Shown here in pieces: positions 24,129-37,154 of a stretch of DNA of 64,000 nucleotides; position 1 is the first letter of the stretch; the number at the start of each line of letters is the position of its first letter. The DNA is from Pleurodeles waltl (Eukaryota > Chordata > Amphibia > Caudata > Salamandridae). The notes beneath the pieces are model-generated. The model was not told the origin of the DNA and did no database searches. It saw nothing but the letters and a program-made list of their open reading frames with translations. Location: assembly GCF_031143425.1 (NCBI RefSeq), contig NW_027150047.1:1-64000 (forward strand). Reading direction: 5' to 3'. The translations under genes were made by a program, and so were the position numbers.

Positions 24129-27100
24129 TTGCAAAAAACACCTCTGTTTTCTGTCAAAAAATGCGATGTGTCCACTTTGTGTTTTGGGCTATTTCGTTTT
24201 GTGGGCGCTAGGCCTACCCACACAAGGGAGGTACCATTTTTATCGGGAGACTTGGGGGAACGCTGGGTGGAAGGAAATTTGTGGCTCCTCTCAGATTCCA
24301 GAACTTTCTGTCACCGAAATGTTAGGAAAATGTGATTTTTTATCCACATTTTGAGGTTTGCAAAGGATTCTGGGTAACAGAACCTAGTCAGAGCCCCACA
24401 AGTCACCCCATCTTAGATTCCCCTAGGTCTCTAGTTTTAAAAAATGCACAGGTTTGGTAGGTTTCCCTATGTGCCGGCTGAGCTAGGGGCCAAAATCTAC
24501 AGGTAGGCACTTTGCAAAAAACACCTCTGTTTTCTGTCAAAAAATGGGATGTGTCCACGTTGTGTTTTGGGCCATTTCCTTTCGTGGGTGCTAGGCCTAC
24601 CCACACAAGTGAGGTACCATTTTTATCAGGAGACTTGGGGGAACGCTGGGAGGAAGGAAATTTGTGGCTCCTCTCAGATTCCAGAACTTTCTGTCACCGA
24701 AATGTGAGGAAAATGTGTTTTTTTAGCCAAATTTTGAGGTTTGCAAAGGATTCTGGGTAACAGAACCTGGTCAGAGCCCCACAAGTCACCCCATCTTGGA
24801 TTCCCCTAGGTCTCTAGTTATCAAAAATCCACAGGTTTGGTAGGTTTCCCTAGGTGCCAGCTGAGCTTGGGGCCAAAATCTACAGGTAGGCACTTTGCAA
24901 AAAACACCTCTGTTTTCTGTCAAAAAATGGGATGTGTCCACGTTGTGTTTTGGGCCATTTCCTTTCGTGGGCGCTAGGCCTACCCACACAAGTGAGGTAC
25001 CATTTTTATCGGGAGACTTGGGGGAACGCTGGGTGGAAGGAAATTTGTTGATCCTCTCAGATTCCAGAACTTTCTGTAACCAAAATGTTAGGAAAATGTG
25101 TTTTTTTAGCCAAATTTTGAGGTTTGCAAAGGATTCTGGGTAACAGAACCTGGTCAGAGCCCCACAAGCCACCCCATCCTGGATTACCCTAGGTCTCTAG
25201 TTTTAAAAAATGCACAGGTTTGGTATGTTTCCCTATGTGCCGGCTGAGCTAGAGGCCAAAATCTACAGGTAGGCACTTTGCAAAAAACACCTCTGTTTTC
25301 TGTCAAAAAATGCGATGTGTCCACTTTGTGTTTTGGGCTATTTCATTTTGTGGGCGCTAGGCCTACCCACACAAGGGAGGTACCATTTTTATCGGGAGAC
25401 TTGGGGGAACGCTGGGTGGAAGGACATTTGTGGCTCCTCTCAGATTCCAGAACTTTCTGTCACCGAAATGTTAGGAAAATGTGATTTTTTATCCACATTT
25501 TGAGGTTTGCAAAGGATTCTGGGTAACAGAACCTAGTCAGAGCCCCACAAGTCACCCCATCTTAGATTCCCCTAGGTCTCTAGTTTTAAAAAATGCACAG
25601 GTTTGGTAGGTTTCCCTATGTGCCGGCTGAGCCAAGGGCCAAAATCTACAGGTAGGCACTTTGCAAAAAACACCTCTGTTTTCTGTCAAAAAATGGGATG
25701 TGTCCACGTTGTGTTTTGGGCCATTTCCTTTCGTGGGTGCTAGGCCTACCCACACAAGTGAGGTACCATTTTTATCGGGAGACTTGGGGGAACACTGGGA
25801 GGTAGGAAATTTGTGGCTCCTCTCAGATTCCAGAACTTTCTGTCACCGAAATGTGAGGAAAATGTGTTTTTTTATCCAAATTGTGAGGTTTGCAAAGGAT
25901 TCTGGGTAACAGAACCTGGATAGAGCCCCACAAGTCACCCCATCTTGGATTCCCCTAGGTCTCTAGTTATCAAAAATGCACAGGTTTGGTAGGTTTCCGT
26001 AGGTGCAGGCTGAGCTAGAGGCCAAAATCTACAGGTAGGCACTTTGCAAAAAACACCTCTGTTTTCTGTCAAAAAATGGGATGTGTCCATGTTGTGTTTT
26101 GGGCTATTTCCTTTTGTGGGCGCTAGGCCTACCCACACAAGTGAGGTACTATTTTTATCGGGAGACTTGGGGGAACGCTGGGTGGAAGGAAATTTGTGGC
26201 TCCTCTCAGATTCCAGAACTTTCTGTCACCGAAATGAGAGGAAAAAGTGTTTTTTTAGCCAAATTTTGAGGTTTGCAAAGGATTCTGGGTAACAGAACCT
26301 AGTCAGAGCCCCACAAGTCACCCCATCTTGGATTCCCCTAGGTCTCTAGTTTTAAAAAATGCAAATGTTTGGTAGGTTTCCCTAGGTGCCGGCTGAGCTA
26401 GAGGCCAAAATCTACAGGCAGGCACTTTGCAAAAAACACCTCTGTTTTCTGTCAAAAAATGGGATGTGTCCACGTTGTGTTTTGGGGCATTTCGTGTCGC
26501 GGGTGCTAGGCCTACCCACACAAGTGAGGTATCATTTTTATTGGGAGACTTGGTGGAACGCTGGGTGGAAGGAAATTTGTGGCTCCTCTCAGGTTCCAGA
26601 ACTTTCTGACACCAAAATGTTAGGAAAATGTGTGTTTTTAGCCACATTTTGAGGTTTGCAAAGGATTCTGGGTAACAGAACCTGGTCAGAGCCCCACAAG
26701 TCACCCCATCTTGGATTCCCCTAGGTCTCTAGTTTTAAAAAACTGCACAGGTTTGGTAGGTTTCCCTACGTGCCAGCTGAGCTAGGGGCCAAAATCTACA
26801 GGTAGGCACTTTGCAAAAAACACCTCTGTTTTCTGTCAAAAAATGGGATGTGTCCACGTTGTGTTTTGGGCCATTTCCTTTCGTGGGCGCTAGGCCTACC
26901 CACACAAGTGAGGGACCATTTGTATCAGGAGACTTGGGGGAACGCTGGGTGGAAGGAAATTTGTGGCTCCTCTCAGATTCCAGAACTTTCTGTCACCGAA
27001 ATGTGAGGAAAATGTGTTTTTTTAGCCAAATTTTGAGGTTTGCAAAGGATTCTGGGTAACAGAACCTGGTCAGAGCCCCACAAGTCACCCCATCTTGGAT

Positions 27101-27959
27101 TCCCCTAGGTCTCTAGTTATCAAAAATGCACAGGTTTGGTAGGTTTCCCTAGGTGCCGGCTGAGCTAGAGGCCAAAATCTACAGGCAGGCACTTTGCAAA
27201 AAACACCTCTGTTTTCTGTCAAAAAATGGGATGTGTCCACGTTGTGTTTTGGGGCATTTCGTGTCGCGGGCGCTAGGCCTACCCACACAAGTGAGGTATC
27301 ATTTTTATCGGGAGACTTGGGGGAACGCTGGGTGGAAGGAAATTTGTGGCTCCTCTCAGGTTCCAGAACTTTCTGACACCAAAATGTTAGGAAAATGTGT
27401 TTTTTTAGCCATATTTTGAGGTTTGCTAAGGATTCTGGGTAACAGAACCTGGTCAGAGCCCCACAAGTCACCCCATCTTGGATTCCCCTAGGTCTCTAGT
27501 TTTAAAAAATGCACAGGTTTGGTAGGTTTCCTTACATGCCAGCTGAGCTAGGGGCCAAAATCTACAGGTAGGCACTTTGCAAAAAACACCTCTGTTTTCT
27601 GTCAAAAAATGGGATGTGTCCACGTTGTGTTTTGGGCCATTTCCTTTCGTGGGCGCTAGGCCTACCCACACAAGTGAGGTACCATTTGTATTAGGAGACT
27701 TGGGGGAACGCTGGGTGGAAGGAAATTTGTGGCTCCTCTCAGATTCCAGAACTTTCTGTCACCGAAATGAGAGGAAAAAGTGTTTTTTTAGCCAAATTTT
27801 GAGGTTTGCAAAGGATTCTGGGTAACAGAACCTAGTCAGAGCCCCACAAGTCACCCCATCTTGGATTCCCCTAGGTCTCTAGTTTTAAAAAATGCAAATG
27901 TTTGGTAGGTTTCCCTAGGTGCCGGCTGAGCTAGAGGCCAAAATCTACAGGTAGGCACT
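24129..27959 (+). repeat. Mosaic block C-E'-B-C-E'-S-R-V-R-V
   Basis: Anchors run at an almost constant 383 bases. The stretch from 24895 to about 27100 parallels 19911 to about 22150 with a 13-monomer offset. From 26427 it becomes an R-V dimer pattern of the kind found at 31790 and 38687. Rare shared marks include tattgggagacttggtgg near 21555 and 26540, and gtgtgtttttagcc near 21645 and 26630. Confidence 0.7.
24895..25277 (+). repeat. Representative 383 bp monomer (B type)
   Basis: One unit from anchor to anchor. In order it holds an A6 tract, a short T4 stretch and a second A6 tract in the first ~35 bases; the near-invariant block gctaggcctacccacacaag with the StuI site; a KpnI site; the block gaaatttgt followed by cctctcag; a T7 tract; the near-invariant block gaggtttgcaaaggattctg; an AvrII site in cccctaggtc or ccctaggtc; an A6 tract; and a closing block ending gctgagctagaggcc. 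GC is about 45% counted by eye. The unit length is about twice a nucleosome repeat. 383 is not a multiple of three, so no reading frame can continue from unit to unit. Confidence 0.9.
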
Positions 27960-30900
27960 TTGCAAAAAACACCTCTGTTTTCTGTCAAAAAATGGGATGT
28001 GTCCACGTTGTGTTTTGGGCCATTTCCTTTCGTGGGCGCTAGGCCTACCCACACAAGTGAGGTACCATTTGTATCAGGAGACTTGGGGGAACGCTGGGTG
28101 GAAGGAAATTTGTGGCTCCTCTCAGGTTCCAGAACTTTCTGACACCAAAATGTTAGGAAAATGTGTTTTTTTAGCCAAATTTTGAGGTTTGCAAAGGATT
28201 CTGGGTAACAGAACCTGGTCAGAGCCCCACAAGTCACCCCATCTTGGATTCCCCTAGGTCTCTAGTTTTAAAAAATGCACAGGTTTGGTAGGTTTCCCTA
28301 CGTGCCAGCTGAGCTAGGGGCCAAAATCTACAGGTAGGCACTTTGCAAAAAACACCTCTGTTTTCTGTCAAAAAATGGGATGTGTCCACGTTGTGTTTGG
28401 GGCCATTTCCTTTTGTGGGCGCTAGGCCTACCCACACAAGTGAGGTACCATTTGTATCAGGAGACTTGGGGGAACGCTGGGTGGAAGGAAATTTGTGGCT
28501 CCTCTCAGATTCCAGAACTTTCTGTCACCGAAATGTGAGGAAAATGTGTTTTTTTTAGCCAAATTTTGAGGTTTGCAAAGGATTCTGGGTAACAGAACCT
28601 GGTCAGAGCCCCAAGTCACCCCATCTTGGATTCCCCTAGGTCTCTAGTTATCAAAAATGCACAGGTTTGGTAGGTTTCCCTATGTGCCAGCTGAGCTTGG
28701 GGCCAAAATCTACAGGTAGGCACTTTGCAAAAAACACCTCTGTTTTCTGTCAAAAAATGGGATGTGTCCACGTTGTGTTTTGGGCCATTTCCTTTCGTGG
28801 GCGCTAGGCCTACCCACATAAGTGAGGTACCATTTTTATCGGGAGACTTGGGGGAACGCTGGGTGGAAGGAAATTTGTTGCTCCTCTCAGATTCCAGAAC
28901 TTTCTGTAACCAAAATGTTAGGAAAATTTGTTTTTTTAGCCAAATTTTGAGGTTTGCAAAGGATTCTGGGTAACAGAACCTGGTCAGAGCCCCACAATCC
29001 ACCCCATCCTGGATTACCCTAGGTCTCTAGTTTTAAAAAATGCACAGGTTTGGTATGTTTCCCTAGGTGCCAGCTGAGCTACAGGCCAAAATCTACAGGT
29101 AGGCACTTTGCAAAAAACAACTCTGTTTTCTGTCAAAAAATGCGATGTGTCCACTTTGTGTTTTGGGCTATTTCGTTTTGTGGGCGCTAGGCCTACCCAC
29201 ACAAGGGAGGTACCATTTTTATCGGGAGACTTGGGGGAACGCCTGGTGGAAGGAAATTTGTGGCTCCTCTCAGATTCCAGAACTTTCTGTCGCCGAAATG
29301 TGAGGAAAATGTGTTTTTTTAGCCAAATTTTGAGGTTTGCAAAGCATTCTGGGTAACAGAACCTGGTCAGAGCCCCACAAGTCACCCCATCTTGGATTCC
29401 CCTAGGTCTCTAGTTTTAAAAAACTGCACAGGTTTGGTAGGTTTCCCTACGTGCCAGCTGAGCTAGGGGCCAAAATCTACAGGTAGGCACTTTGCAAAAA
29501 ACACCTCTGTTTTCTGTCAAAAAATGGGATGTGTCCACGTTGTGTTTTGGGCCATTTCCTTTCGTGGGCGCTAGGCCTACCCACACAAGTGAGGTACCAT
29601 TTGTATCAGGAGACTTGGGGGAACGCTGGGTGGAAGGAAATTTGTGGCTCCTCTCAGGTTCCAGAACTTTCTGACACCAAAATGTTAGGAAAATGTGTTT
29701 TTTTAGCCAAATTTTGAGGTTTGCAAAGGATTCTGGGTAACAGAACCTGGTCAGAGCCCCACAAGTCACCCCATCTTGGATTCCCCTAGGTCTCTAGTTT
29801 TAAAAAATGCACAGGTTTGGTAGGTTTCCCTACGTGCCAGCTGAGCTAGGGGCCAAAATCTACAGGTAGGCACTTTGCAAAAAACACCTCTGTTTTCTGT
29901 CAAAAAATGGGATGTGTCCACGTTGTGTTTGGGGCCATTTCCTTTCGTGGGCGCTAGGCCTACCCACACAAGTGAGGTACCATTTGTATCAGGAGACTTG
30001 GGGGAACGCTGGGTGGAAGGAAATTTGTGGCTCCTCTCAGATTCCAGAACTTTCTGTCACCGAAATGTGAGGAAAATGTGTTTTTTTAGCCAAATTTTGA
30101 GGTTTGCAAAGGATTCTGGGTAACAGAACCTGGTCAGAGCCCCACAAGTCACACCATCTTGGATTCCCCTAGGTCTCTAGTTATCAAAAATGCACAGGTT
30201 TGGTAGGTTTCCCTAGGTGCCAGCTGAGCTTGGGGCCAAAATCTACAGGTAGGCACTTTGCAAAAAACACCTCTGTTTTCTGTCAAAAAATGGGATGTGT
30301 CCACGTTGTGTTTTGGGCCATTTCCTTTCGTGGGCGAAAGGCCTACCCACACAAGTGAGGTACCATTTTTATCGGGAGACTTGGGGGAACGCTGGGTGGA
30401 AGGAAATTTGTTGCTCCTCTCAGATTCCAGAACTTTCTGTAACCAAAATGTTAGGAAAATGTGTTTTTTTAGCCAAATTTTGAGGTTTGCAAAGGATTCT
30501 GGGTAACAGAACTTGGTCAGAGCCCCACAAGCCACCCCATCCTGGATTACCCTAGGTCTCTAGTTTTAAAAAATGCACAGGTTTGGTATGTTTCCCTAGG
30601 TGCCGGCTGAGCTAGAGGCCAAAATCTACAGGTAGGCACTTTGCAAAAAACACCTCTGTTTTCTGTCAAAAAATGCGATGTGTCCACTTTGTGTTTTGGG
30701 CTATTTCGTTTTGTGGGCGCTAGGCCTACCCACACAAGGGAGGTACCATTTTTATCGGGAGACTTGGGGGAACGCTGGGTGGAAGGAAATTTGTGGCTCC
30801 TCTCAGATTCCAGAACTTTCTGTCACCGAAATGTTAGGAAAATTTGATTTTTTATCCACATTTTGAGGTTTGCAAAGGATTCTGGGTAACAGAACCTAGT

Positions 30901-31023
30901 CAGAGCCCCACAAGTCACCCCATCTTAGATTCCCCTAGGTCTCTAGTTTTAAAAAATGCACAGGTTTGGTAGGTTTCCCTATGTGCCGGCTGAGCTAGGG
31001 GCCAAAATCTACAGGTAGGCACT
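27960..31023 (+). repeat. W-A-B-C tetramer HOR (1,532 bp), two units
   Basis: Unit 1 anchors are 27960, 28343, 28725 and 29108; unit 2 anchors are 29492, 29875, 30258 and 30641. The second unit lies mostly inside the left copy of the 12.6 kb duplication. The B of unit 2 has the private gggcgaaaggcc, which is carried into the right copy at 42978. Confidence 0.75.
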
Positions 31024-31789
31024 TTGCAAAAAACACCTCTGTTTTCTGTCAAAAAATGGGATGTGTCCACGTTGTGTTTTGGGCCATTTCCTTTCGTGGG
31101 TGCTAGGCCTACCCACACAAGTGAGGTACCATTTTTATCGGGAGACTTGGGGGAACACTGGGAGGTAGGAAATTTGTGGCTCCTCTCAGATTCCAGAACT
31201 TTCTGTCACCGAAATATGAGGAAAATGTGTTTTTTTATCCAAATTGTGAGGTTTGCAAAGGATTCTGGGTAACAGAACCTGGATAGAGCCCCACAAGTCA
31301 CCCCATCTTGGATTCCCCTAGGTCTCTAGTTATCAAAAATGCACAGGTTTGGTAGGTTTCCCTAGGTGCCGGCTGAGCTAGAGGCCAAAATCTACAGGTA
31401 GGCACTTTGCAAAAAACACCTCTGTTTTCTGTCAAAAAATGCTATGTGTCCACTTTGTGTTTTGGGCTATTTCGTTTTGTGGGCGCTAGGCCTACCCACA
31501 CAAGGGAGGTACCATTTTTATCGGGAGACTTGGGGGAACGCTGGGTGGAAGGAGATTTGTGGCTCCTCTCAGATTCCAGAACTTTCTGTCACCGAAATGT
31601 GAGGAAAATGTGTTTTTTTATCCAAATTTTGAGGTTTGCAAAGGATTCTGGGTAACAGAACCTAGTCAGAGCCCCACAAGTCACCCCATCTTGGATTCCC
31701 CTAGGTCTCTAGTTTTAAAAAATGCAAATGTTTGGTAGGTTTCCCTAGGTGCCGGCTGAGCTAGAGGCCAAAATCTACAGGCAGGCACT

Positions 31790-34090
31790 TTGCAAAAAAC
31801 ACCTCTGTTTTCTGTCAAAAAATGGGATGTGTCCACGTTGTGTTTTGGGCCATTTCGTGTCGCGGGCGCTAGGCCTACCCACACAAGTGAGGTATCATTT
31901 TTATCGGGAGACTTGGTGGAACGCTGGGTGGAAGGAAATTTGTGGCTCCTCTCAGGTTCCAAAACTTTCTGACACCAAAATGTTAGGAAAATGTGTGTTT
32001 TTAGCCACATTTTGAGGTTTGCAAAGGATTCTGGGTAACAGAACCTGGTCAGAGCCCCACAAGTCACCCCATCTTGGATTCCCCTAGGTCTCTAGTTTTA
32101 AAAAACTGCACAGGTTTGGTAGGTTTCCCTACGTGCCAGCTGAGCTAGGGGCCAAAATCTACTGGTAGGCACTTTGCAAAAAACACCTCTGTTTTCTGTC
32201 AAAAAATGGGATGTGTCCACGTTGTGTTTTGGGCCATTTCCTTTCGTGGGCGCTAGGCCTACCCACACAAGTGAGGTACCATTTGTATCAGGAGACTTGG
32301 GGGAACGCTGGGTGGAAGGAAATTTGTGGCTCCTCTCAGATTCCAGAACTTTCTGTCACCGAAATGTGAGGAAAATGTGTTTTTTTAGCCAAATTTTGAG
32401 GTTTGCAAAGGATTCTGGGTAACAGAACCTGGTCAGAGCCCCACAAGTCACCCCATCTTGGATTCCCCTAGGTCTCTAGTTATCAAAAATTCACAGGTTT
32501 GGTAGGTTTCCCTAGGTGCCGGCTGAGCTAGAGGCCAAAATCTACAGGCAGGCACTTTGCAAAAAACACCTCTGTTTTCTGTCAAAAAATGGGATGTGTC
32601 GACGTTGTGTTTTGGGGCATTTCGTGTCGCGGGTGCTAGGCCTACCCACACAAGTGAGGTATCATTTTTATTGGGAGACTTGGGGGAACGCTGGGTGGAA
32701 GGAAATTTGTGGCTCCTCTCAGGTTCCAGAACTTTCTGACACCAAAATGTTAGGAAAATGTGTTTTTTTAGCCATATTTTGAGGTTTGGTAAGGATTCTG
32801 GGTAACAGAACCTGGTCAGAGCCCCACAAGTCACCCCATCTTGGATTCCCCTAAGTCTCTAGTTTAAAAAAATGCACAGGTTTGGTAGGTTTCCTTACGT
32901 GCCAGCTGAGCTAGGGGCCAAAATCTACAGGTAGGCACTTTGCAAAAAACACCTCTGTTTTCTGTCAAAAAATGGGATGTGTCCACGTTGTGTTTTGGGC
33001 CATTTCCTTTCGTGGGCGCTAGGCCTACCCACACAAGTGAGGTACCATTTGTATCAGGAGACTTGGGGGAACGCTGGGTGGAAGGAAATTTGTGGCTCCT
33101 CTCAGATTCCAGAACTTCCTGTCACCGAAATGAGAGGAAAAAGTGTTTTTTTAGCCAAATTTTGAGGTTTGCAAAGGATTCTGGGTAACAGAACCTAGTC
33201 AGAGCCCCACAAGTCACCCCATCTTGGATTCACCTAGGTCTCTAGTTTTAAAAAATGCAAATGTTTGGTAGGTTTCCCTAGGTGCCGGCTGAGCTAGAGG
33301 CCAAAATCTACAGGCAGGCACTTTGCAAAAAACACCTCTGTTTTCTGTCAAAAAATGGGATGTGTCCACGTTGTGTTTTGGGGCATTTCGTGTCGCGGGC
33401 GCTAGGCCTACCCACACAAGTGAGGTATCATTTTTATCGGGAGACTTGGGGGAACGCTGGGTGGAAGGAAATTTGTGGCTCCTCTCAGGTTCCAGAACTT
33501 TCTGACACCAAAATGTTAGGAAAATGTGTTTTTTTAGCCACATTTTGAGGTTTGCAAAGGATTCTGGGTAACAGAACCTGGTCAGAGCCCCACAAGTCAC
33601 CCCATCTTAGATTCCCCTAGGTCTCTAGTTTTAAAAAACTGCACAGGTTTGGTAGGTTTCCCTACGTGCCAGCTGAGCTAGGGGCCAAAATCTACAGGTA
33701 GGCACTTTGCAAAAAACACCTCTGTTTTCTGTCAAAAAATGGGATGTGTCCACGTTGTGTTTTGGGCCATTTCCTTTCGTGGGCGCTAGGCCTACCCACA
33801 CAAGTGAGGTACCATTTGTATCAGGAGACTTGGGGGAACGCTGGGTGGAAGGAAATTTGTGGCTCCTCTCAGATTCCAGAACTTTCTGTCACCGAAATGT
33901 GAGGAAAATGTGTTTTTTTAGCCAAATTTTGAGGTTTGCAAAGCATTCTGGGTAACAGAACCTGGTCAGAGCCCCACAAGTCACCCCATCTTGGATTCCC
34001 CTAGGTCTCTAGTTTTAAAAAACTGCACAGGTTTGGTAGGTTTCCCTACGTGCCAGCTGAGCTAGGGGCCAAAATCTACAGGTAGGCACT
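31790..34090 (+). repeat. R-V dimer HOR (766 bp), three units
   Basis: Anchors alternate R (31790), V (32174), R (32557), V (32940), R (33323), V (33707). The final V has gcaaagcattctggg. The block parallels 38687-40986 at an offset of about 6,897 bases (18 monomers), with the same sub-variants in the same order. Confidence 0.75.
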
Positions 34091-37000
34091 TTGCAAAAAA
34101 CACCTCTGTTTTCTGTCAAAAAATGGGATGTGTCCACGTTGTGTTTTGGGCCATTTCCTTTCGTGGGCGCTAGGCCTACCCACACAAGTGAGGTACCATT
34201 TGTATCAGGAGACTTGGGGGAACGCTGGGTGGAAGGAAATTTGTGGCTCCTCTCAGGTTCCAGAACTTTCTGACACCAAAATGTTAGGAAAATGTGTTTC
34301 TTTAGCCAAATTTTGAGGTTTGCAAAGGATTCTGGGTAACAGAACCTGGTCAGAGCCCCACAAGTCACCCCATCTTGGATTCCCCTAGGTCTCTAGTTTT
34401 AAAAAATGCACAGGTTTGGTAGGTTTCCCTACGTGCCAGCTGAGCTAGGGGCCAAAATCTACAGGTAGGCACTTTGCAAAAAACACCTCTGTTTTCTGTC
34501 AAAAAATGGGATGTGTCCACGTTGTGTTTGGGGCCATTTCCTTTCGTGGGCGCTAGGCCTACCCACACAAGTGAGGTACCATTTGTATCAGGAGACTTGG
34601 GGGAACGCTGGGTGGAAGGAAATTTGTGGCTCTTCTCAGATTCCAGAACTTTCTGTCACCGAAATGTGAGGAAAATTTGTTTTTTTAGCCAAATTTTGAG
34701 GTTTGCAAAGGATTCTGGGTAACAGAACCTGGTCAGAGCCCCACAAATCACCCCATCTTGGATTCCCCTAGGTCTCTAGTTATAAAAAATGCACAGGTTT
34801 GGTAGGTTTCCCTAGGTGCCAGCTGAGCTTGGGGCCAAAATCTACAGGTAGGCACTTTGCAAAAAACACCTCTGTTTTCTGTCAAAAAATGGGATGTGTC
34901 CACGTTGTGTTTTGGGCCATTTCCTTTCGTGGGCGCTAGGCCTACCCACACAAGTGAGGTACCATTTTTATCGGGAGACTTGGGGGAACGCTGGGTGGAA
35001 GGAAATTTGTTGCTCCTCTCAGATTCCAGAACTTTCTGTAACCAAAATGTTAGGAAAATGTGTTTTTTTAGCCAAATTTTGAGGTTTGCAAAGGATTCTG
35101 GGTAACAGAACCTGGTCAGAGCCCCACAAGCCACCCCATCCTGGATTACCCTAGGTCTCTAGTTTTAAAAAATGCACAGGTTTGGTATGTTTCCCTAGGT
35201 GCCGGCTGAGCTAGAGGCCAAAATCTACAGGTAGGCACTTTGCAAAAAACACCTCTGTTTTCTGTCAAAAAATGCGATGTGTCCACTTTGTGTTTTGGGC
35301 TATTTCGTTTTGTGGGCGCTAGGCCTACCCACACAAGGGAGGTACCATTTTTATCGGGAGACTTGGGGGAACGCTGGGTGGAAGGATATTTGTGGCTCCT
35401 CTCAGATTCCTGAACTTTCTGTCACCGAAATGTTAGGAAAATGTGATTTTTTATCCACATTTTGAGGTTTGCAAAGGATTCTGGGTAACAGAACCTAGTC
35501 AGAGCCCCACAAGTCACCCCATCTTAGATTCCCCTAGGTCTCTAGTTTTAAAAAATGCACAGGTTTGGTAGGTTTCCCTACGTGCCAGCTGAGCTAGGGG
35601 CCAAAATCTACAGGTAGGCACTTTGCAAAAAACACCTCTGTTTTCTGTCAAAAAATGGGATGTGTCCACGTTGTGTTTTGGGCCATTTCCTTTCGTGGGC
35701 GCTAGGCCTACCCACACAAGTGAGGTACCATTTGTATCAGGAGACTTGGGGGAACGCTGGGTGGAAGGAAATTTGTGGCTCCTCTCAGGTTCCAGAACTT
35801 TCTGACACCAAAATGTTAGGAAAATGTGTTTTTTTAGCCAAATTTTGAGGTTTGCAAAGGATTCTGGGTAACAGAACCTGGTCAGAGCCCCACAAGTCAC
35901 CCCATCTTGGATTCCCCTAGGTCTCTAGTTTTAAAAAATGCACAGGTTTGGTAGGTTTCCCTACGTGCCAGCTGAGCTAGGGGCCAAAATCTACAGGTAG
36001 GCACTTTGCAAAAAACACCTCTGTTTTCTGTCAAAAAATGGGATGTGTCCACGTTGTGTTTGGGGCCATTTCCTTTCGTGGGCGCTAGGCCTACCCACAC
36101 AAGTGAGGTACCATTTGTATCAGGAGACTTGGGGGAACGCTGGGTGGAAGGAAATTTGTGGCTCCTCTCAGATTCCAGAACTTTCTGTCACCGAAATGTG
36201 AGGCAAATTTGTTTTTTTAGCCAAATTTTGAGGTTTGCAAAGGATTCTGGGTAACAGAACCTGGTCAGAGCCCCACAAATCACCCCATCTTGGATTCCCC
36301 TAGGTCTCTAGTTATAAAAAATGCACAGGTTTGGTAGGTTTCCCTAGGTGCCAGCTGAGCTTGGGGCCAAAATCTACAGGTAGGCACTTTGCAAAAAACA
36401 CCTCTGTTTTCTGTCAAAAAATGGGATGTGTCCACGTTGTGTTTTGGGCCATTTCCTTTCGTGGGCGCTAGGCCTACCCACACAAGTGAGGTACCATTTT
36501 TATCGGGAGACTTGGGGGAACGCTGGGTGGAAGGAAATTTGTTGCTCCTCTCAGATTCCAGAACTTTCTGTAACCAAAATGTTAGGAAAATGTGTTTTTT
36601 TAGCCAAATTTTGAGGTTTGCAAAGGATTCTGGGTAACAGAACCTGGTCAGAGCCCCACAAGCCACCCCATCCTGGATTACCCTAGGTCTCTAGTTTTAA
36701 AAAATGCACAGGTTTGGTATGTTTCCCTAGGTGCCGGCTGAGCTAGAGGCCAAAATCTACAGGTAGGCACTTTGCAAAAAACACCTCTGTTTTCTGTCAA
36801 AAAATGCGATGTGTCCACTTTGTGTTTTGGGCTATTTCGTTTTGTGGGCGCTAGGCCTACCCACACAAGGGAGGTACCATTTTTATCGGGAGACTTGGGG
36901 GAACGCTGGGTGGAAGGATATTTGTGGCTCCTCTCAGATTCCAGAACTTTCTGTCACCGAAATGTTAGGAAAATGTGATTTTTTATCCACATTTTGAGGT

Positions 37001-37154
37001 TTGCAAAGGATTCTGGGTAACAGAACCTAGTCAGAGCCCCACAAGTCACCCCATCTTAGATTCCCCTAGGTCTCTAGTTTTAAAAAATGCACAGGTTTGG
37101 TAGGTTTCCCTATGTGCCGGCTGAGCTAGGGGCCAAAATCTACAGGTAGGCACT
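34091..37154 (+). repeat. W-A-B-C tetramer HOR, two units
   Basis: Unit 1 anchors are 34091, 34474, 34857 and about 35240; unit 2 anchors are 35623, 36006, 36389 and 36772, an offset of 1,532. Shared rare marks are cacaaatcacccc, gttataaaaaatgc after A, and aaggatatttg in C. The whole pair recurs at 46735-49798 in the right copy. Confidence 0.8.
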
